From assembly GCA_964642235.1 (NCBI GenBank), contig CAZXOP010000016.1:1-24693 (forward strand): a DNA stretch of 24,693 bases, written 5' to 3'. Positions 13,864 through 22,564 of this stretch are shown here, piece by piece. Both the position numbers and the translations under genes were made by a program. The stretch comes from CAYSND01 sp964642235. GTDB taxonomy: Bacteria; Bacteroidota; Bacteroidia; Bacteroidales; UBA932. The notes under the pieces are model-generated. The model did no database searches. It was not told where the DNA came from and saw nothing but the letters and a program-made list of their open reading frames with translations. How positions within the stretch are numbered: the first letter of the stretch is position 1; each line of letters starts with the position of its first letter.

Positions 13864-16686
13864 CTATCCGCTACATCTATTTAGTAAATATAGGATAGAC
13901 TTAAACTCTATTCCGCTATGGTGGGAGAGTCCTATTTCGCAAGTGCGGCTGGTGGCATATCCTGAATCACACCCATAGACCTGCTCTTTTAAGAATCTCA
14001 GCCCGTGAGCATTCAGTTCCGGAAGAAGAAAACCTCTGTCCCCTGCAAATCCGCAGCAGTTGCTGTCGATTATGACCACCTCCTTAGCACATTTTTTGGC
14101 AATATTATATAAAGTCTTGTCAACCCCTAATTTCTTAGCCGAACAGACTGCAAAAATGGCTACCCTCTCCTCAATAGGATTTATAACAAGTTTGTTAAGT
14201 AGGTATTTTTCCGCAAATTCTGCCGGTTCATAAAGCTTGAGTTTCCCATCCATATTTGTATGCATAGTATAAAGACAAGGGCTCATATCACAAAGAATCT
14301 GGTACTTACCTCCATTGGATGCCTCTAAAAGTGCCTCCATAAGGTCGTCTGAGGCCTTTTTACCTGCCTCTACAAATCCTTTTGAAGAGAAGGCCATACC
14401 ACAGCAGAGCTTATCCAAGTTTTTAGGATAGATAATATTATACCCCGCTTTTTCAAGTAACATTTTTGTTAGCAGGGTTATTTCCACCTCTTTCGAATAA
14501 CTCTTTGAAACCCCCATGCTTCGAGTAATACAAGAGGGGAAATAGACCACATTCCGAGACTCGTCAGCAGATGGAGTGCTATTGTTCTTATAATCTATAC
14601 GATGTGCCCCCTTAGGGAAATGCTCGTTCCATTGGGGAATAAGTTTAAAAGTTACCACTCTTGCAAATTTTGCCAAAGCACCAAAGACCCTCTTCCCGAA
14701 AAGAAGACGAACTCCATAAAGGAGATTAAGCCCGCCACGCATTGCGGAGGTGACTTTTCCCATATTAGAAGCGAGGGAGAGGGCTATCTTCTCACTAAAA
14801 GTAGAGTGCCCCTGATGGCGAAGCTCCTTTACAAGCTTCCCTGTATCCACCTTGACAGGGCATTTCATTGCACAGAGGCTATCTGTGGCACAAGTATCTA
14901 AAGCATTGTATTGGTACTCCTTAGCTATCTCCGCAGCACGATGAGGTTCCCCTCCGGAGTTGCGAAGCGCCTGCATCTCCCTGAAAGTTGCCACTCGTTG
15001 CCTCGGAGAGAGGGTAAGACCCTCTGCCACGCAAGCCCCTTCACAGAAACCGCACTCCATACATTTATCCGCAGTTTCGCAGATAGAGGGGAGCGGTTTT
15101 AAGTCCTTTAGGTGTGCCTTCGGGTCGTCATTAATTATTACGCCGGGGTTAAGAATACCGAGAGGGTCGAGGAGCGTTTTAACCTCCTTCATAAATTCAT
15201 AACCCTTTGAGCCCCATTCCTTTTCCACGAAAGGAGCCATATTCCTCCCTGTCCCATGCTCTGCCTTTAGAGACCCTTCATATTTCCCAACCACCAGCTC
15301 CGCGATCTCCTCCATAAATTTATCATATCTTGCTACCTCCTTAGGATCCTCAAAGTTCTGATTGAAAACAAAATGGACATTTCCTGCAAGTGCATGCCCG
15401 AAAATCACCGCTTCATCATACCCATGCTTGGCAAGAATCTTTTGAAGGTCAATAACAGCCTCTGCCAGACGGCAAACAGGGAAACAGACATCCTCGATAA
15501 TAGGGGTAGTGCCACTCTTGCGCATCCCTGCAACAGTAGGGAAGGTCTCTTTCCTAACTCTCCAGAGGGCTGCCTGCTCTTTTGGATCATCAGTAAAAAC
15601 AATAGGACACAATGTCGGAATAGACTTTATCCCTTTGGTGATAGCTTCGCTTTTTGCAAACATTTCAGCTTCGGACTCTGCTTTAGTCTCCACCAAGAGT
15701 ACACAAGCATCGTCAGGGAGCCCTAACAGTACTGAGGGGATTTCGTGGTACCCCTCCACAGAGCGGATAGCTGCTCTGTCGAGCAGCTCAACAGCCTTAA
15801 CCGGCAGCTTGCTCATGAGAGTTACAGCTTCACAAGCAATCTTTATGTTAGGGTAAATAATAAGGGAGAGGGCTTTATGCTTCTCATTTGGTACAGTATG
15901 GAAAGTTACAGAGGAGATAAAACCAAGAGTCCCCTCTGACCCCACCATAAGGTGTTTAAGAATATCGATCCCATCACTATAATCCACGAAGGAGTTAAGT
16001 CCATAACCCGTGGTATTCTTAATAGAGTGCTTCCTTATAATCTTAGAGCGTAGCTCCTCATCCTCATTGATTTTCCGTGAAATCTCCTCAAGACCACTCA
16101 CTATTTGGGGGTGCGAAGAGCGAAAAGCTGCAACTGATTTTGGGTCGGCAGTATCGAGAATGGTCCCATCAGCAAGCACTATGCGGAGATCCGCTATTGT
16201 CTTATATGCATTTTCCCATGTTCCACAATACATGCCGGAGGCATTGTTTGACACTATTCCCCCTATCATTGCAGAGTCAATCGAAGCAGGGTCGGGACCT
16301 ATTTTTCTACCGTAGGGTGCAAGTTTAATATTGGCACGATACCCTCTGACACCGATTCCGAGCTTTATTTTCTTCCCCTCTTCAAGAACTTCCGCTCCTA
16401 ACCACCCATGAGAGGCTATTAATAAAACAGAGTCGCTAATGGACTGTCCTGCCAAAGAGGTACCTGCTCCCCTGAAAGTTACAGGGATGCCTCTTTTATG
16501 GGCATTTTGGAGCACAGCCACTGCCTCACCTTCATTCTCCACCTTAATTATCAACTTCGGAAGTAACCTATAAAAAGAGGCATCTGTCCCAAAAGCTATT
16601 GCACTAAGGGAGTCGTGAAGCATCCTTTTAGGAGGAATAACTCCCTTAAGGTCATTGTATAGTTCTTTAAACTCTCCTGAAAGCAT
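13864..16686 (-). CDS. FAD- and Fe-S-containing dehydrogenase (D-lactate/2-hydroxyacid type, GlcD-GlcF fusion)
   Basis: The 940-residue protein fuses a FAD-dependent 2-hydroxyacid dehydrogenase to an iron-sulfur electron-transfer part. The FAD-binding domain (about residues 25-220) has PVTFRGAGTSLAGQS and MIGGIVSNNASGM, and the FAD-oxidase C-terminal domain follows (about 230-510; EHGTGRNMAPFVE). Next come two 4Fe-4S sites, CMECGFCEGAC and CATDSLCAMKCP (about 545-625). Two cysteine-rich CCG motifs follow, seen in LCCGMAF and NCCGFAGDRGF. The likely reaction is oxidation of D-lactate or a similar hydroxyacid, with electrons passed to quinone at the inner face of the membrane. A TTG start at 16713 would overlap the upstream gene. 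The ATG at 16686 is preferred. It probably shares a transcript with the thioredoxin and coaD genes. Confidence 0.85.
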   Translation of the reverse strand: MLSGEFKELYNDLKGVIPPKRMLHDSLSAIAFGTDASFYRLLPKLIIKVENEGEAVAVLQNAHKRGIPVTFRGAGTSLAGQSISDSVLLIASHGWLGAEVLEEGKKIKLGIGVRGYRANIKLAPYGRKIGPDPASIDSAMIGGIVSNNASGMYCGTWENAYKTIADLRIVLADGTILDTADPKSVAAFRSSHPQIVSGLEEISRKINEDEELRSKIIRKHSIKNTTGYGLNSFVDYSDGIDILKHLMVGSEGTLGFISSVTFHTVPNEKHKALSLIIYPNIKIACEAVTLMSKLPVKAVELLDRAAIRSVEGYHEIPSVLLGLPDDACVLLVETKAESEAEMFAKSEAITKGIKSIPTLCPIVFTDDPKEQAALWRVRKETFPTVAGMRKSGTTPIIEDVCFPVCRLAEAVIDLQKILAKHGYDEAVIFGHALAGNVHFVFNQNFEDPKEVARYDKFMEEIAELVVGKYEGSLKAEHGTGRNMAPFVEKEWGSKGYEFMKEVKTLLDPLGILNPGVIINDDPKAHLKDLKPLPSICETADKCMECGFCEGACVAEGLTLSPRQRVATFREMQALRNSGGEPHRAAEIAKEYQYNALDTCATDSLCAMKCPVKVDTGKLVKELRHQGHSTFSEKIALSLASNMGKVTSAMRGGLNLLYGVRLLFGKRVFGALAKFARVVTFKLIPQWNEHFPKGAHRIDYKNNSTPSADESRNVVYFPSCITRSMGVSKSYSKEVEITLLTKMLLEKAGYNIIYPKNLDKLCCGMAFSSKGFVEAGKKASDDLMEALLEASNGGKYQILCDMSPCLYTMHTNMDGKLKLYEPAEFAEKYLLNKLVINPIEERVAIFAVCSAKKLGVDKTLYNIAKKCAKEVVIIDSNCCGFAGDRGFLLPELNAHGLRFLKEQVYGCDSGYATSRTCEIGLSHHSGIEFKSILYLLNRCSG

Positions 16687-16696
16687 TTTTTTTATG

Positions 16697-18268
16697 TTAT
16701 TTATTCTGTTCAATGATAGAGAGTTGACGAAGTAGATCTTCGAGAGTAAACGGTGTTATATCCTTAGCGATAGTTCTTTTTTCGCTATCCAAAAGATAGA
16801 TAGAAGGGACCCCTGTGAGATTATATTTATTAAATATCCCTGATTTGCCACTCTTATCCCAGATGGTTTCCCATTCGAAATTATTCTTCTTTAGGTATTT
16901 TTTAAGGGCACGTCTGTTTTTACCGACATAAACAGCCACCAAATTAACCCCCTTTTCCGAATAGGTGCTGTGGATATGTTTTAACTCCTCAGCCACTGCC
17001 TCACATACCGCACAGTCGAAATCGTATAAAAAGAGGACTGTGTATTTGCTTTCAGAGCCGAAAGCCTCATAAAGAGTCTTCTTCTTCCCCTTTACAGTGT
17101 AGAGTTGGAGGTCAGTAACAGGTTTACCCAATGGATTCCTATTAAATAAATCGACAGCTAACTCTATTTCTGCTAAATTAAGGTCAGATTTTTCCCACAT
17201 TTGGGGCTGATCTATCATATATTTCTTACCTAAATAGGCTGCACCTTTCTGAATACCATACTCATAATGCTGTTTTAGATATTTGTAGAGGCTCTTGAAG
17301 AGGTCGTTAAAAAATGCTGTATCCTTTTTAGAACTTTCGTAGAAAGTGTCTATTAACCCATATACATGAGTGGTGTCTATCTCTTTAGAGAGGTCTTGAG
17401 GTATAACCGAGTTGAAAACCTGATCGAAGAAGTTATGCATCTCATCACGCTTCTCACTATGAATCTCTATTAACTGCGAAAGAGCCTTTGTATTTAGTCC
17501 ACGCCCTATAATCACATTATTACTATCGAGAAGGAATATTTTAGGAGTGCTTAGAACCCCATATTTTTTTGAGAAATCAGAGACCATATCGGGGTCCCAA
17601 ACATCAAACTTGTTTACCGAAGAGGGGAGGGGGTATTTAGCATCGAGGTCTTTTATATATGCTTCCCAACGTTCCCTATAAGGTTGAGTATAGACACGGT
17701 AGAGTACCAATGGGGTATTTGTCCCTTGAAGGTACTCCATCATTTTAGGAAACTCCGATTTACAAACCCTGCATTGGTCTTCATAAAAAACAACAATCTT
17801 AAACTTCCCTTCAGTTTTCAGAAGAGATGTCTCCTTTCCAAGAAGATTAGGGAGAACCAGAGAGGGGGCCTTCATCCCGATCATAGAGCTACGATTATAA
17901 TCCGCAAAGAGTGCGACTTCTATAATGTCTGTATCATTCGGAAGATTATAGCGTTTATTAAGGAAGTAGTTGTCGGCTATATAGATAGCAACTTCTTCAT
18001 ACCCCATTATTTTAGACGTGCGATAATACTCATAGACAGAGTATGCTATCATAGCCTTCTCCGCAGGGTCTTTCCCGGCAGCCACGACATTATCCACACT
18101 CTGGATGATCTTAGCAACAGTCTCCCCATCCATTGTTTTGAGTATAAAGTTAACGTCCTCTTTGGTAAGAGATCTTAATGTATCTTTTGCTACCTCTTGC
18201 CCATTACATAGAAGCAATGAACCAAAAATCAGGAGTATAGATAGTAGGTACTGTTTAATTATTTTCAT
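16697..18268 (-). CDS. Exported DUF5106/tandem thioredoxin-like protein
   Basis: The 523-residue protein has a signal peptide (MKIIKQYLLSILLIFGSLLL, probably cut near CNGQ). A lipoprotein site is unlikely because the residue before Cys21 is Leu. Residues about 30-125 resemble the DUF5106 domain. A first TlpA-type thioredoxin domain follows with Cys166-Arg-Val-Cys169 and cis-proline in STPKIFLLD. A second domain (about 380-523) has Cys419-Ala-Val-Cys422 and GVPSIYLLD. Both CxxC sites are intact, so it could reduce or shuttle disulfides in the periplasm, but neither partner nor substrate is evident. Its start codon overlaps the coaD stop (ATGA, 18265-18268), and the FAD/Fe-S gene follows by 10 bp. 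These features indicate an operon. Confidence 0.85.
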   Translation of the reverse strand: MKIIKQYLLSILLIFGSLLLCNGQEVAKDTLRSLTKEDVNFILKTMDGETVAKIIQSVDNVVAAGKDPAEKAMIAYSVYEYYRTSKIMGYEEVAIYIADNYFLNKRYNLPNDTDIIEVALFADYNRSSMIGMKAPSLVLPNLLGKETSLLKTEGKFKIVVFYEDQCRVCKSEFPKMMEYLQGTNTPLVLYRVYTQPYRERWEAYIKDLDAKYPLPSSVNKFDVWDPDMVSDFSKKYGVLSTPKIFLLDSNNVIIGRGLNTKALSQLIEIHSEKRDEMHNFFDQVFNSVIPQDLSKEIDTTHVYGLIDTFYESSKKDTAFFNDLFKSLYKYLKQHYEYGIQKGAAYLGKKYMIDQPQMWEKSDLNLAEIELAVDLFNRNPLGKPVTDLQLYTVKGKKKTLYEAFGSESKYTVLFLYDFDCAVCEAVAEELKHIHSTYSEKGVNLVAVYVGKNRRALKKYLKKNNFEWETIWDKSGKSGIFNKYNLTGVPSIYLLDSEKRTIAKDITPFTLEDLLRQLSIIEQNK

Positions 18269-18753
18269 TTTTTAGGAAGATATTTGTTGAGATCAATATT
18301 ATTAGGAACAAATGCTGAGGCATCTCCTCCATTTATAAGGAGGTCGCGAACAACAGTAGATGAGATAAAGGAGGACTCTCCGGAAGCAGGAATAAAAATA
18401 GTAAGAATATCAGACGATATCTTTCTATTAGCCTGTGAAACAGCATTCTCCAACTCAAAATCAGTAGTGGTTCTCAGGCCTCTTATAATATAGCTTGCTC
18501 CTACCTCCTGGCAGAAGTTTATCGTAAGTCCCTCATAGGAACAGACATCTATATCTGCCCCTGCTCTCCTTAATGGTTCTATGGCACTATTAATTATCTC
18601 TATCCGCTGCTGTGGAGTAAAAAACCCTTGCTTACGATGATTGTAACCGACACCTATAACCACTTTATCAAAAAGTTTAAGTGCTGAAGTAAGGACATCG
18701 AGATGCCCGAGAGTAAATGGGTCAAATGACCCCGGAAAAATGGCTTTTTTCAT
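18265..18753 (-). CDS. coaD: Phosphopantetheine adenylyltransferase
   Basis: Catalyses the fourth step of coenzyme A synthesis, joining ATP and 4'-phosphopantetheine to give dephospho-CoA, in the cytoplasm. The 162-residue length is normal. The nucleotidyltransferase signature is KKAIFPGSFDPFTLGHLDVL, with the T-x-G-H motif. SYIIRGLRTTTDFELE and the C-terminal ISSTVVRDL complete the active site. A full promoter lies just upstream. The stop codon overlaps the start of the thioredoxin gene by 4 bp, suggesting translational coupling. Confidence 0.96.
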   Translation of the reverse strand: MKKAIFPGSFDPFTLGHLDVLTSALKLFDKVVIGVGYNHRKQGFFTPQQRIEIINSAIEPLRRAGADIDVCSYEGLTINFCQEVGASYIIRGLRTTTDFELENAVSQANRKISSDILTIFIPASGESSFISSTVVRDLLINGGDASAFVPNNIDLNKYLPKK

Positions 18754-18773
18754 CTAAATATGAAATTAATCTA

Positions 18774-18804
18774 CAAAAGTAGTGTTTTTAAAAAAGAAAT
18801 GCAA
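18774..18804 (-). promoter_or_regulatory. coaD operon promoter
   Basis: On the minus strand TTG (18804-18802), a 20-nt spacer and TACTTTTG (18781-18774). The -7 box ends 20 nt before the coaD ATG. It probably drives coaD, the thioredoxin gene and the FAD/Fe-S gene. Confidence 0.72.
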
Positions 18805-18824
18805 TAACTCTTTTTCCCTCATAA

Positions 18825-19493
18825 TCACCCTTGCCAATTTATTGGCGAAAGCCCCTGGGAGAGAAGCAGTTTATTGGTTTTAGAGAAGTGTCGGCACCCG
18901 AAAAATGCTCCTCTTGCAAGGGGAGAAGGGTGAGCAGCTTCTAATATAAAGTGTTTAGAAGAGTCGATTAGTTCCCTTTTACTTCGTGCATAATTGCCCC
19001 AAAGTAAAAAAACAACCCCTTTTTTATTATCTGAAATCTCTTTAATAACGGCATCTGTAAAGAGTTGCCACCCTATATTGCTATGTGAGGTAGGTTCCGA
19101 GCCTCTGACTGTCAGCACAGCATTGAGCAAAAAGACCCCTTGAGAAGCCCAATCTTCAAGAGACCCATCACGATTAACTTTTACCCCAAGATCTGTTTCT
19201 ATCTCTTTATAGATATTTTTCAAAGAGGGTGGGGGAGGAACCCCTTTCGGCACAGAGAAGGAGAGGCCATGTGCCTGACCTGCTCCATGATAAGGGTCTT
19301 GTCCAAGGATAACCACTTTTACTTTATCGAACGGGGTGAGATCAAATGCATTGAAAATCAATCCTCCCGGAGGGTAAATGGTTTTACCTGAAGACTTCTC
19401 TTTACGAAGGAATAAAACAAGTTCCTCGAAGTATGGCTTCCCAAACTCCTCGTTCAGAACCCCCTTCCAGGAACTATTAATTTTTACCTCCAT
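18825..19493 (-). CDS. ung: Uracil-DNA glycosylase (family 1)
   Basis: Removes uracil from DNA as the first step of base-excision repair. The 222-residue protein carries the water-activating motif GQDPYHGAGQAHGLSFSV and the C-terminal DNA-intercalation motif HPSPLARGAFFGCRHFSKTN. VFLLWGNYARSK supplies the uracil-recognition asparagine region. The start lies 8 bp after the lon stop on the same strand, so lon and ung are probably co-transcribed. The pairing is plausible as stress response plus repair, but it could simply be chance. Confidence 0.96.
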   Translation of the reverse strand: MEVKINSSWKGVLNEEFGKPYFEELVLFLRKEKSSGKTIYPPGGLIFNAFDLTPFDKVKVVILGQDPYHGAGQAHGLSFSVPKGVPPPPSLKNIYKEIETDLGVKVNRDGSLEDWASQGVFLLNAVLTVRGSEPTSHSNIGWQLFTDAVIKEISDNKKGVVFLLWGNYARSKRELIDSSKHFILEAAHPSPLARGAFFGCRHFSKTNKLLLSQGLSPINWQG

Positions 19494-19501
19494 TGTTCTC
19501 T

Positions 19502-21904
19502 CTATTCGAAAATATAGTTAAGTACATCGGATATATTGCCCACATAGACGAAATCGAGACCTTTTATATATATATCCTTAATATCTTTAATATCCTTTTC
19601 ATTTTCAGTAGAGAGAATAATAGTCTTTATCCCTGCCCTTTTGGCAGCAAGAATTTTCTCTTTGATACCACCCACAGGGAGAACTCTTCCACGAAGGGTC
19701 ATCTCTCCGGTCATTGCAATCCCTTTTTTAACCATCTTTCCGGAGAAAGCAGATGCCATAGCACTTACCATGGTGATACCTGCAGAGGGACCATCTTTAG
19801 GGATTGCCCCCTCAGGGACGTGTATGTGAATATCTTTTTTAGTGATATCGTTAGTGGTCAGATTAATAAGAGATGGGTGAGCCTTTATATATTGATAGGC
19901 AATAGTTGCCGACTCCTTCATTACATCCCCAAGATTACCGGTAGAGGTCAAGACCCCTTTCCCATTACTGAGACTACACTCCACAAAGAGGATTTCCCCA
20001 CCATTTTCCGTCCAAGCTAACCCTGTTACCACTCCCGGAGCCTCATTCCCCTTCTGCATATCATGCTGATTAGTAGGGAGACCGAGATACTCTCTTACCA
20101 TCTCAGGAGACAGTACAGCCTCAGTTAATTCATCAGTAGCTATCTTTTTAGCTGTAACTCTGGCCACCTTAGCTATCTGTCTATCCAGTCCGCGTACCCC
20201 TGACTCTCTGGTATATTCATTTATAATCTTCTCGATAGAGGGTTTGGTAAACTTTAACTGTCTCTTCTTTAATCCGTGAGCCTCTAACTGCTTGGGAACC
20301 AAATACCCTTGAGCAATACTTACCTTCTCCTCAGCAAGATACCCTGTAACAGGTATCATCTCCATCCTATCTTTTAGTGCAGGGTGAATCGCACTGATAT
20401 TGTTGGCAGTGGTAATAAAAAGCACCTTCGAAAGGTCGTAATCTATATCGAGATAGTTATCGTGGAAAGTGTTATTCTGTTCAGGATCCAATACTTCTAA
20501 GAGTGCATAAGCGGGATCCCCCTTAAAATCACTACTTATTTTATCTATCTCGTCAAGAACAATAACAGGATTTGAGCTCCCTGATTTCTTAATATTGTGC
20601 AATATCCTCCCCGGCATCGCCCCGATATAAGTTCTGCGGTGCCCTCGAATCTCCGCTTCGTCGTGGAGACCCCCAAGGGAAATTCTTTCATACTTGCGTC
20701 CCAATGCCTTTGCAATGGACTTCCCAAGGGAGGTTTTTCCCACCCCCGGAGGGCCATAGAGGCAGAGAATAGGGGACTTCATATCTCCTTTAAGTTTCAA
20801 TACTGCAAGATATTCAATAATCCTCTCCTTAACTGTTTCAAGCCCGAAATGATCCTTGTCAAGCACTTTCTGTGCGTGTTTCAAATCGAGATTGTCTGTG
20901 GTTAAGTGGTCCCAAGGGAGGTCAAGGATAAACTGAACATATTGGTACTGAATATTATAGTCAGGGGAGTTCGGGTTTGTCCTCTGGAGTTTGCGAAGCT
21001 CTGCCTCGAAGGATTCCGCTACTTTCGCCGACCATTTTTTGGTCTTGGCTTTTTCTCGAAACTCCTCAAAGTCGGTATCGGTATCCATTCCAAGCTCTTC
21101 CTGAATCGTCTTTAGCTGATTATTAAGGTAGTACTCTCTCTGCTGCTGGTCCATCTCCATCCTAACCTTCTGCTGAATATTCTCTTTAAGTTTCAAAATC
21201 TCCACTTGGCGATTAAGAAGTTCAAGTAACTTCATTGCCCTAACTTTCACTCTATTCTCTTTCAGAAGAGCTACTTTCTCTAAAATATCATCTATATCTA
21301 TGCTTGATGCTATATAATTAGTGAGAAATTCATACCCTTCGAGATTCTTAATCGCAAAAGAGGCCTCCTGTGGGAGGTGGGGAGAGAGTTTTATAATATG
21401 GAGGGAAACATCTTTAATGGAGCCTGTAAGTGCCTCCATATCTGCTTCATCTCTTTTAGTCAATATATCTTCGAGATATTTCACTCTCGCAAATAAATAT
21501 GGTTCATCAGTGGCCTGTTCCACGATTTTAAACCTCTTAAGTCCCTGAAGAATAGCTGTAATGCTCCCATCCGGCATCTCTATTATCTTAATAATGCGTG
21601 CAAGCACCCCTACATCGAATAGATCTATAATAGATGGGCTTTCATTAGCTGCATCTAACTGTGTTACAGCCCCAAGTATCTTACTTGTCTTATAGGCGTC
21701 TCTAATTAACTTTATAGATTTATCCCTCCCTACCGAGATAGGAACCACGGTAGATGGGAATAGCACTGCATTCCTTAAAGATAATATAGGCAAAATGTCA
21801 GGTAACTCAGAGTCGCTTAATTTCTGCCCTGAATCTACATTCACAACAGGAATTATATTCACATCTCCAAATCCGGTATCAAACAATATCGTCTCCTTTT
21901 TCAT
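19502..21904 (-). CDS. lon: ATP-dependent Lon protease
   Basis: Degrades damaged and selected regulatory proteins in the cytoplasm as a homohexamer. The 800-residue protein is of normal Lon length. The N-terminal substrate-binding domain spans about residues 35-230 (LPILSLRNAVLFPSTVVPI). A coiled-coil (about 240-300) carries the QREYYLNNQLKTIQEELG signature. The AAA+ module has Walker A GPPGVGKTS near residue 385 and Walker B PVIVLDEIDK. The C-terminal protease domain has the catalytic serine in PKDGPSAGITM near residue 705 and the partner lysine in VGGIKEKILAAKRAGI. It is divergent from the HU gene and followed closely by ung. tmRNA-tagged proteins are known Lon substrates elsewhere, and ssrA is in this window, though not adjacent. 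Confidence 0.97.
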   Translation of the reverse strand: MKKETILFDTGFGDVNIIPVVNVDSGQKLSDSELPDILPILSLRNAVLFPSTVVPISVGRDKSIKLIRDAYKTSKILGAVTQLDAANESPSIIDLFDVGVLARIIKIIEMPDGSITAILQGLKRFKIVEQATDEPYLFARVKYLEDILTKRDEADMEALTGSIKDVSLHIIKLSPHLPQEASFAIKNLEGYEFLTNYIASSIDIDDILEKVALLKENRVKVRAMKLLELLNRQVEILKLKENIQQKVRMEMDQQQREYYLNNQLKTIQEELGMDTDTDFEEFREKAKTKKWSAKVAESFEAELRKLQRTNPNSPDYNIQYQYVQFILDLPWDHLTTDNLDLKHAQKVLDKDHFGLETVKERIIEYLAVLKLKGDMKSPILCLYGPPGVGKTSLGKSIAKALGRKYERISLGGLHDEAEIRGHRRTYIGAMPGRILHNIKKSGSSNPVIVLDEIDKISSDFKGDPAYALLEVLDPEQNNTFHDNYLDIDYDLSKVLFITTANNISAIHPALKDRMEMIPVTGYLAEEKVSIAQGYLVPKQLEAHGLKKRQLKFTKPSIEKIINEYTRESGVRGLDRQIAKVARVTAKKIATDELTEAVLSPEMVREYLGLPTNQHDMQKGNEAPGVVTGLAWTENGGEILFVECSLSNGKGVLTSTGNLGDVMKESATIAYQYIKAHPSLINLTTNDITKKDIHIHVPEGAIPKDGPSAGITMVSAMASAFSGKMVKKGIAMTGEMTLRGRVLPVGGIKEKILAAKRAGIKTIILSTENEKDIKDIKDIYIKGLDFVYVGNISDVLNYIFE

Positions 21905-21937
21905 CTGTCAAATTGTCATTAGTTTATTAATAAAAAA

Positions 21938-21968
21938 CAAAATTAAACTTCTTTTTAAATATGGTCAA
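21938..21968 (-). promoter_or_regulatory. lon promoter
   Basis: On the minus strand TTG (21968-21966), a 20-nt spacer and TAATTTTG (21945-21938), 33 nt upstream of the lon ATG. No heat-shock operator such as CIRCE was recognised in the 180 bp between lon and the HU gene. Confidence 0.65.
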
Positions 21969-22010
21969 TCATTATGCCAAATTAAATAAATAAAAAAAAT
22001 GCATTAGTTT

Positions 22011-22040
22011 TTGTAAATTAAAAAAAATGAGATACTTTTG
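22011..22040 (+). promoter_or_regulatory. Promoter of the HU operon
   Basis: TTG at 22011-22013, a 19-nt spacer and TACTTTTG at 22033-22040. It leaves a leader of about 35 nt before the HU ATG at 22084. The lon-HU spacer is otherwise A/T-rich with no other signal recognised. Confidence 0.7.
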
Positions 22041-22083
22041 CAATCCCAAAAAGGTATATATTAACCAATTAATTTTTAATATC

Positions 22084-22368
22084 ATGACTAAAGCAGACAT
22101 CGTAAATGAAGTTGCAAAAGCAACTGGAATGGAAAAAAACGCAGTTCAGAGTGTTGTTGAGGCATTTATGGAGAGCGTAAAGGACTCACTTGCAAAGGAT
22201 AAAAACGTTTATCTTCGTGGTTTCGGTAGTTTTATCGTAAAACATCGTGCAAAGAAGACAGCAAGAAATATTTCAAAAAATACAACTATTGTTATCCCAG
22301 CTCATAACATCCCTGCTTTCAAGCCTTCAAAGACTTTTATGAATAAGGTGAAAACCAACGTTAAATAA
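22084..22368 (+). CDS. HU/IHF-family nucleoid DNA-binding protein
   Basis: The 94-residue histone-like protein bends and compacts DNA as a dimer. The N-terminal helices (MTKADIVNEVAKATGMEKNAVQ) and DSLAKDKNVYLRGFGSFIVKHR are standard. The DNA-grasping arm follows (ARNISKNTTIVIPAHNIPAFKPSKTF), with the intercalating proline region NIPAFKPS. An extended frame starting at 22027 is rejected because it would begin within the promoter box region, and the ATG at 22084 gives the usual length. Codon use is biased and the leader is A-rich, fitting strong expression. The small ribosomal-type gene follows after 11 bp. Confidence 0.95.
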   Translation: MTKADIVNEVAKATGMEKNAVQSVVEAFMESVKDSLAKDKNVYLRGFGSFIVKHRAKKTARNISKNTTIVIPAHNIPAFKPSKTFMNKVKTNVK

Positions 22369-22379
22369 TATCAGAGACC

Positions 22380-22472
22380 ATGCCTAGCGGAAAAAAAAGA
22401 AAAAGACATAAAATGTCAACGCACAAACGTAAAAAGAGGTTGCGTAAGAATAGACATAAAAAGAAGAAATAA
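22380..22472 (+). CDS. Very small basic protein, AURKAIP1/COX24 (bS22/mS38-like) ribosomal protein
   Basis: The 30-residue protein starts MPSGKKRKRHKM and continues STHKRKKRLRKNRHKKKK, with about two thirds Lys, Arg or His. This matches the short AURKAIP1/COX24-domain proteins of Bacteroidota and resembles mycobacterial bS22 and mitochondrial mS38, which bind the small ribosomal subunit near the decoding region. The start ATG is 11 bp after the HU stop, and the stop is well before RNase G, so it belongs to the HU transcript. Its size puts it below usual gene-calling thresholds. Assignment rests on composition and remembered family sequence. Confidence 0.82.
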   Translation: MPSGKKRKRHKMSTHKRKKRLRKNRHKKKK

Positions 22473-22500
22473 TTGTCCATTTTTGTCTTTAATGTAGTTT

Positions 22501-22540
22501 ATAATCTAAAGCAGATTCTTTGTAAACTGCTTTAGATTAT
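22501..22540. promoter_or_regulatory. Perfect 14-bp inverted repeat upstream of RNase G
   Basis: ATAATCTAAAGCAG (22501-22514) is exactly complementary to CTGCTTTAGATTAT (22527-22540), with a 12-nt loop. The right arm is followed by TTGTTTATAA, a poor U-tract. It sits 28 nt after the small ribosomal gene and 24 nt before the rng ATG. It may be a terminator for the HU transcript, or a leader hairpin controlling RNase G. Confidence 0.75.
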
Positions 22541-22564
22541 TTGTTTATAAATATATGAGATTCG

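Noticed and set aside
15373..15856. Several plus-strand frames of 100-117 residues
   Set aside because: All are antisense to the FAD/Fe-S dehydrogenase, overlap each other and resemble no known protein.
16687..16713. TTG start for the FAD/Fe-S gene
   Set aside because: It overlaps the upstream gene and adds nine non-conserved residues; the ATG at 16686 is the simpler start.
22541..22564. Separate promoter for rng
   Set aside because: TTATTTGTTTATAAATA resembles the -7 box but lacks the two-base spacing of TAnnTTTG, and no TTG lies at the expected distance.
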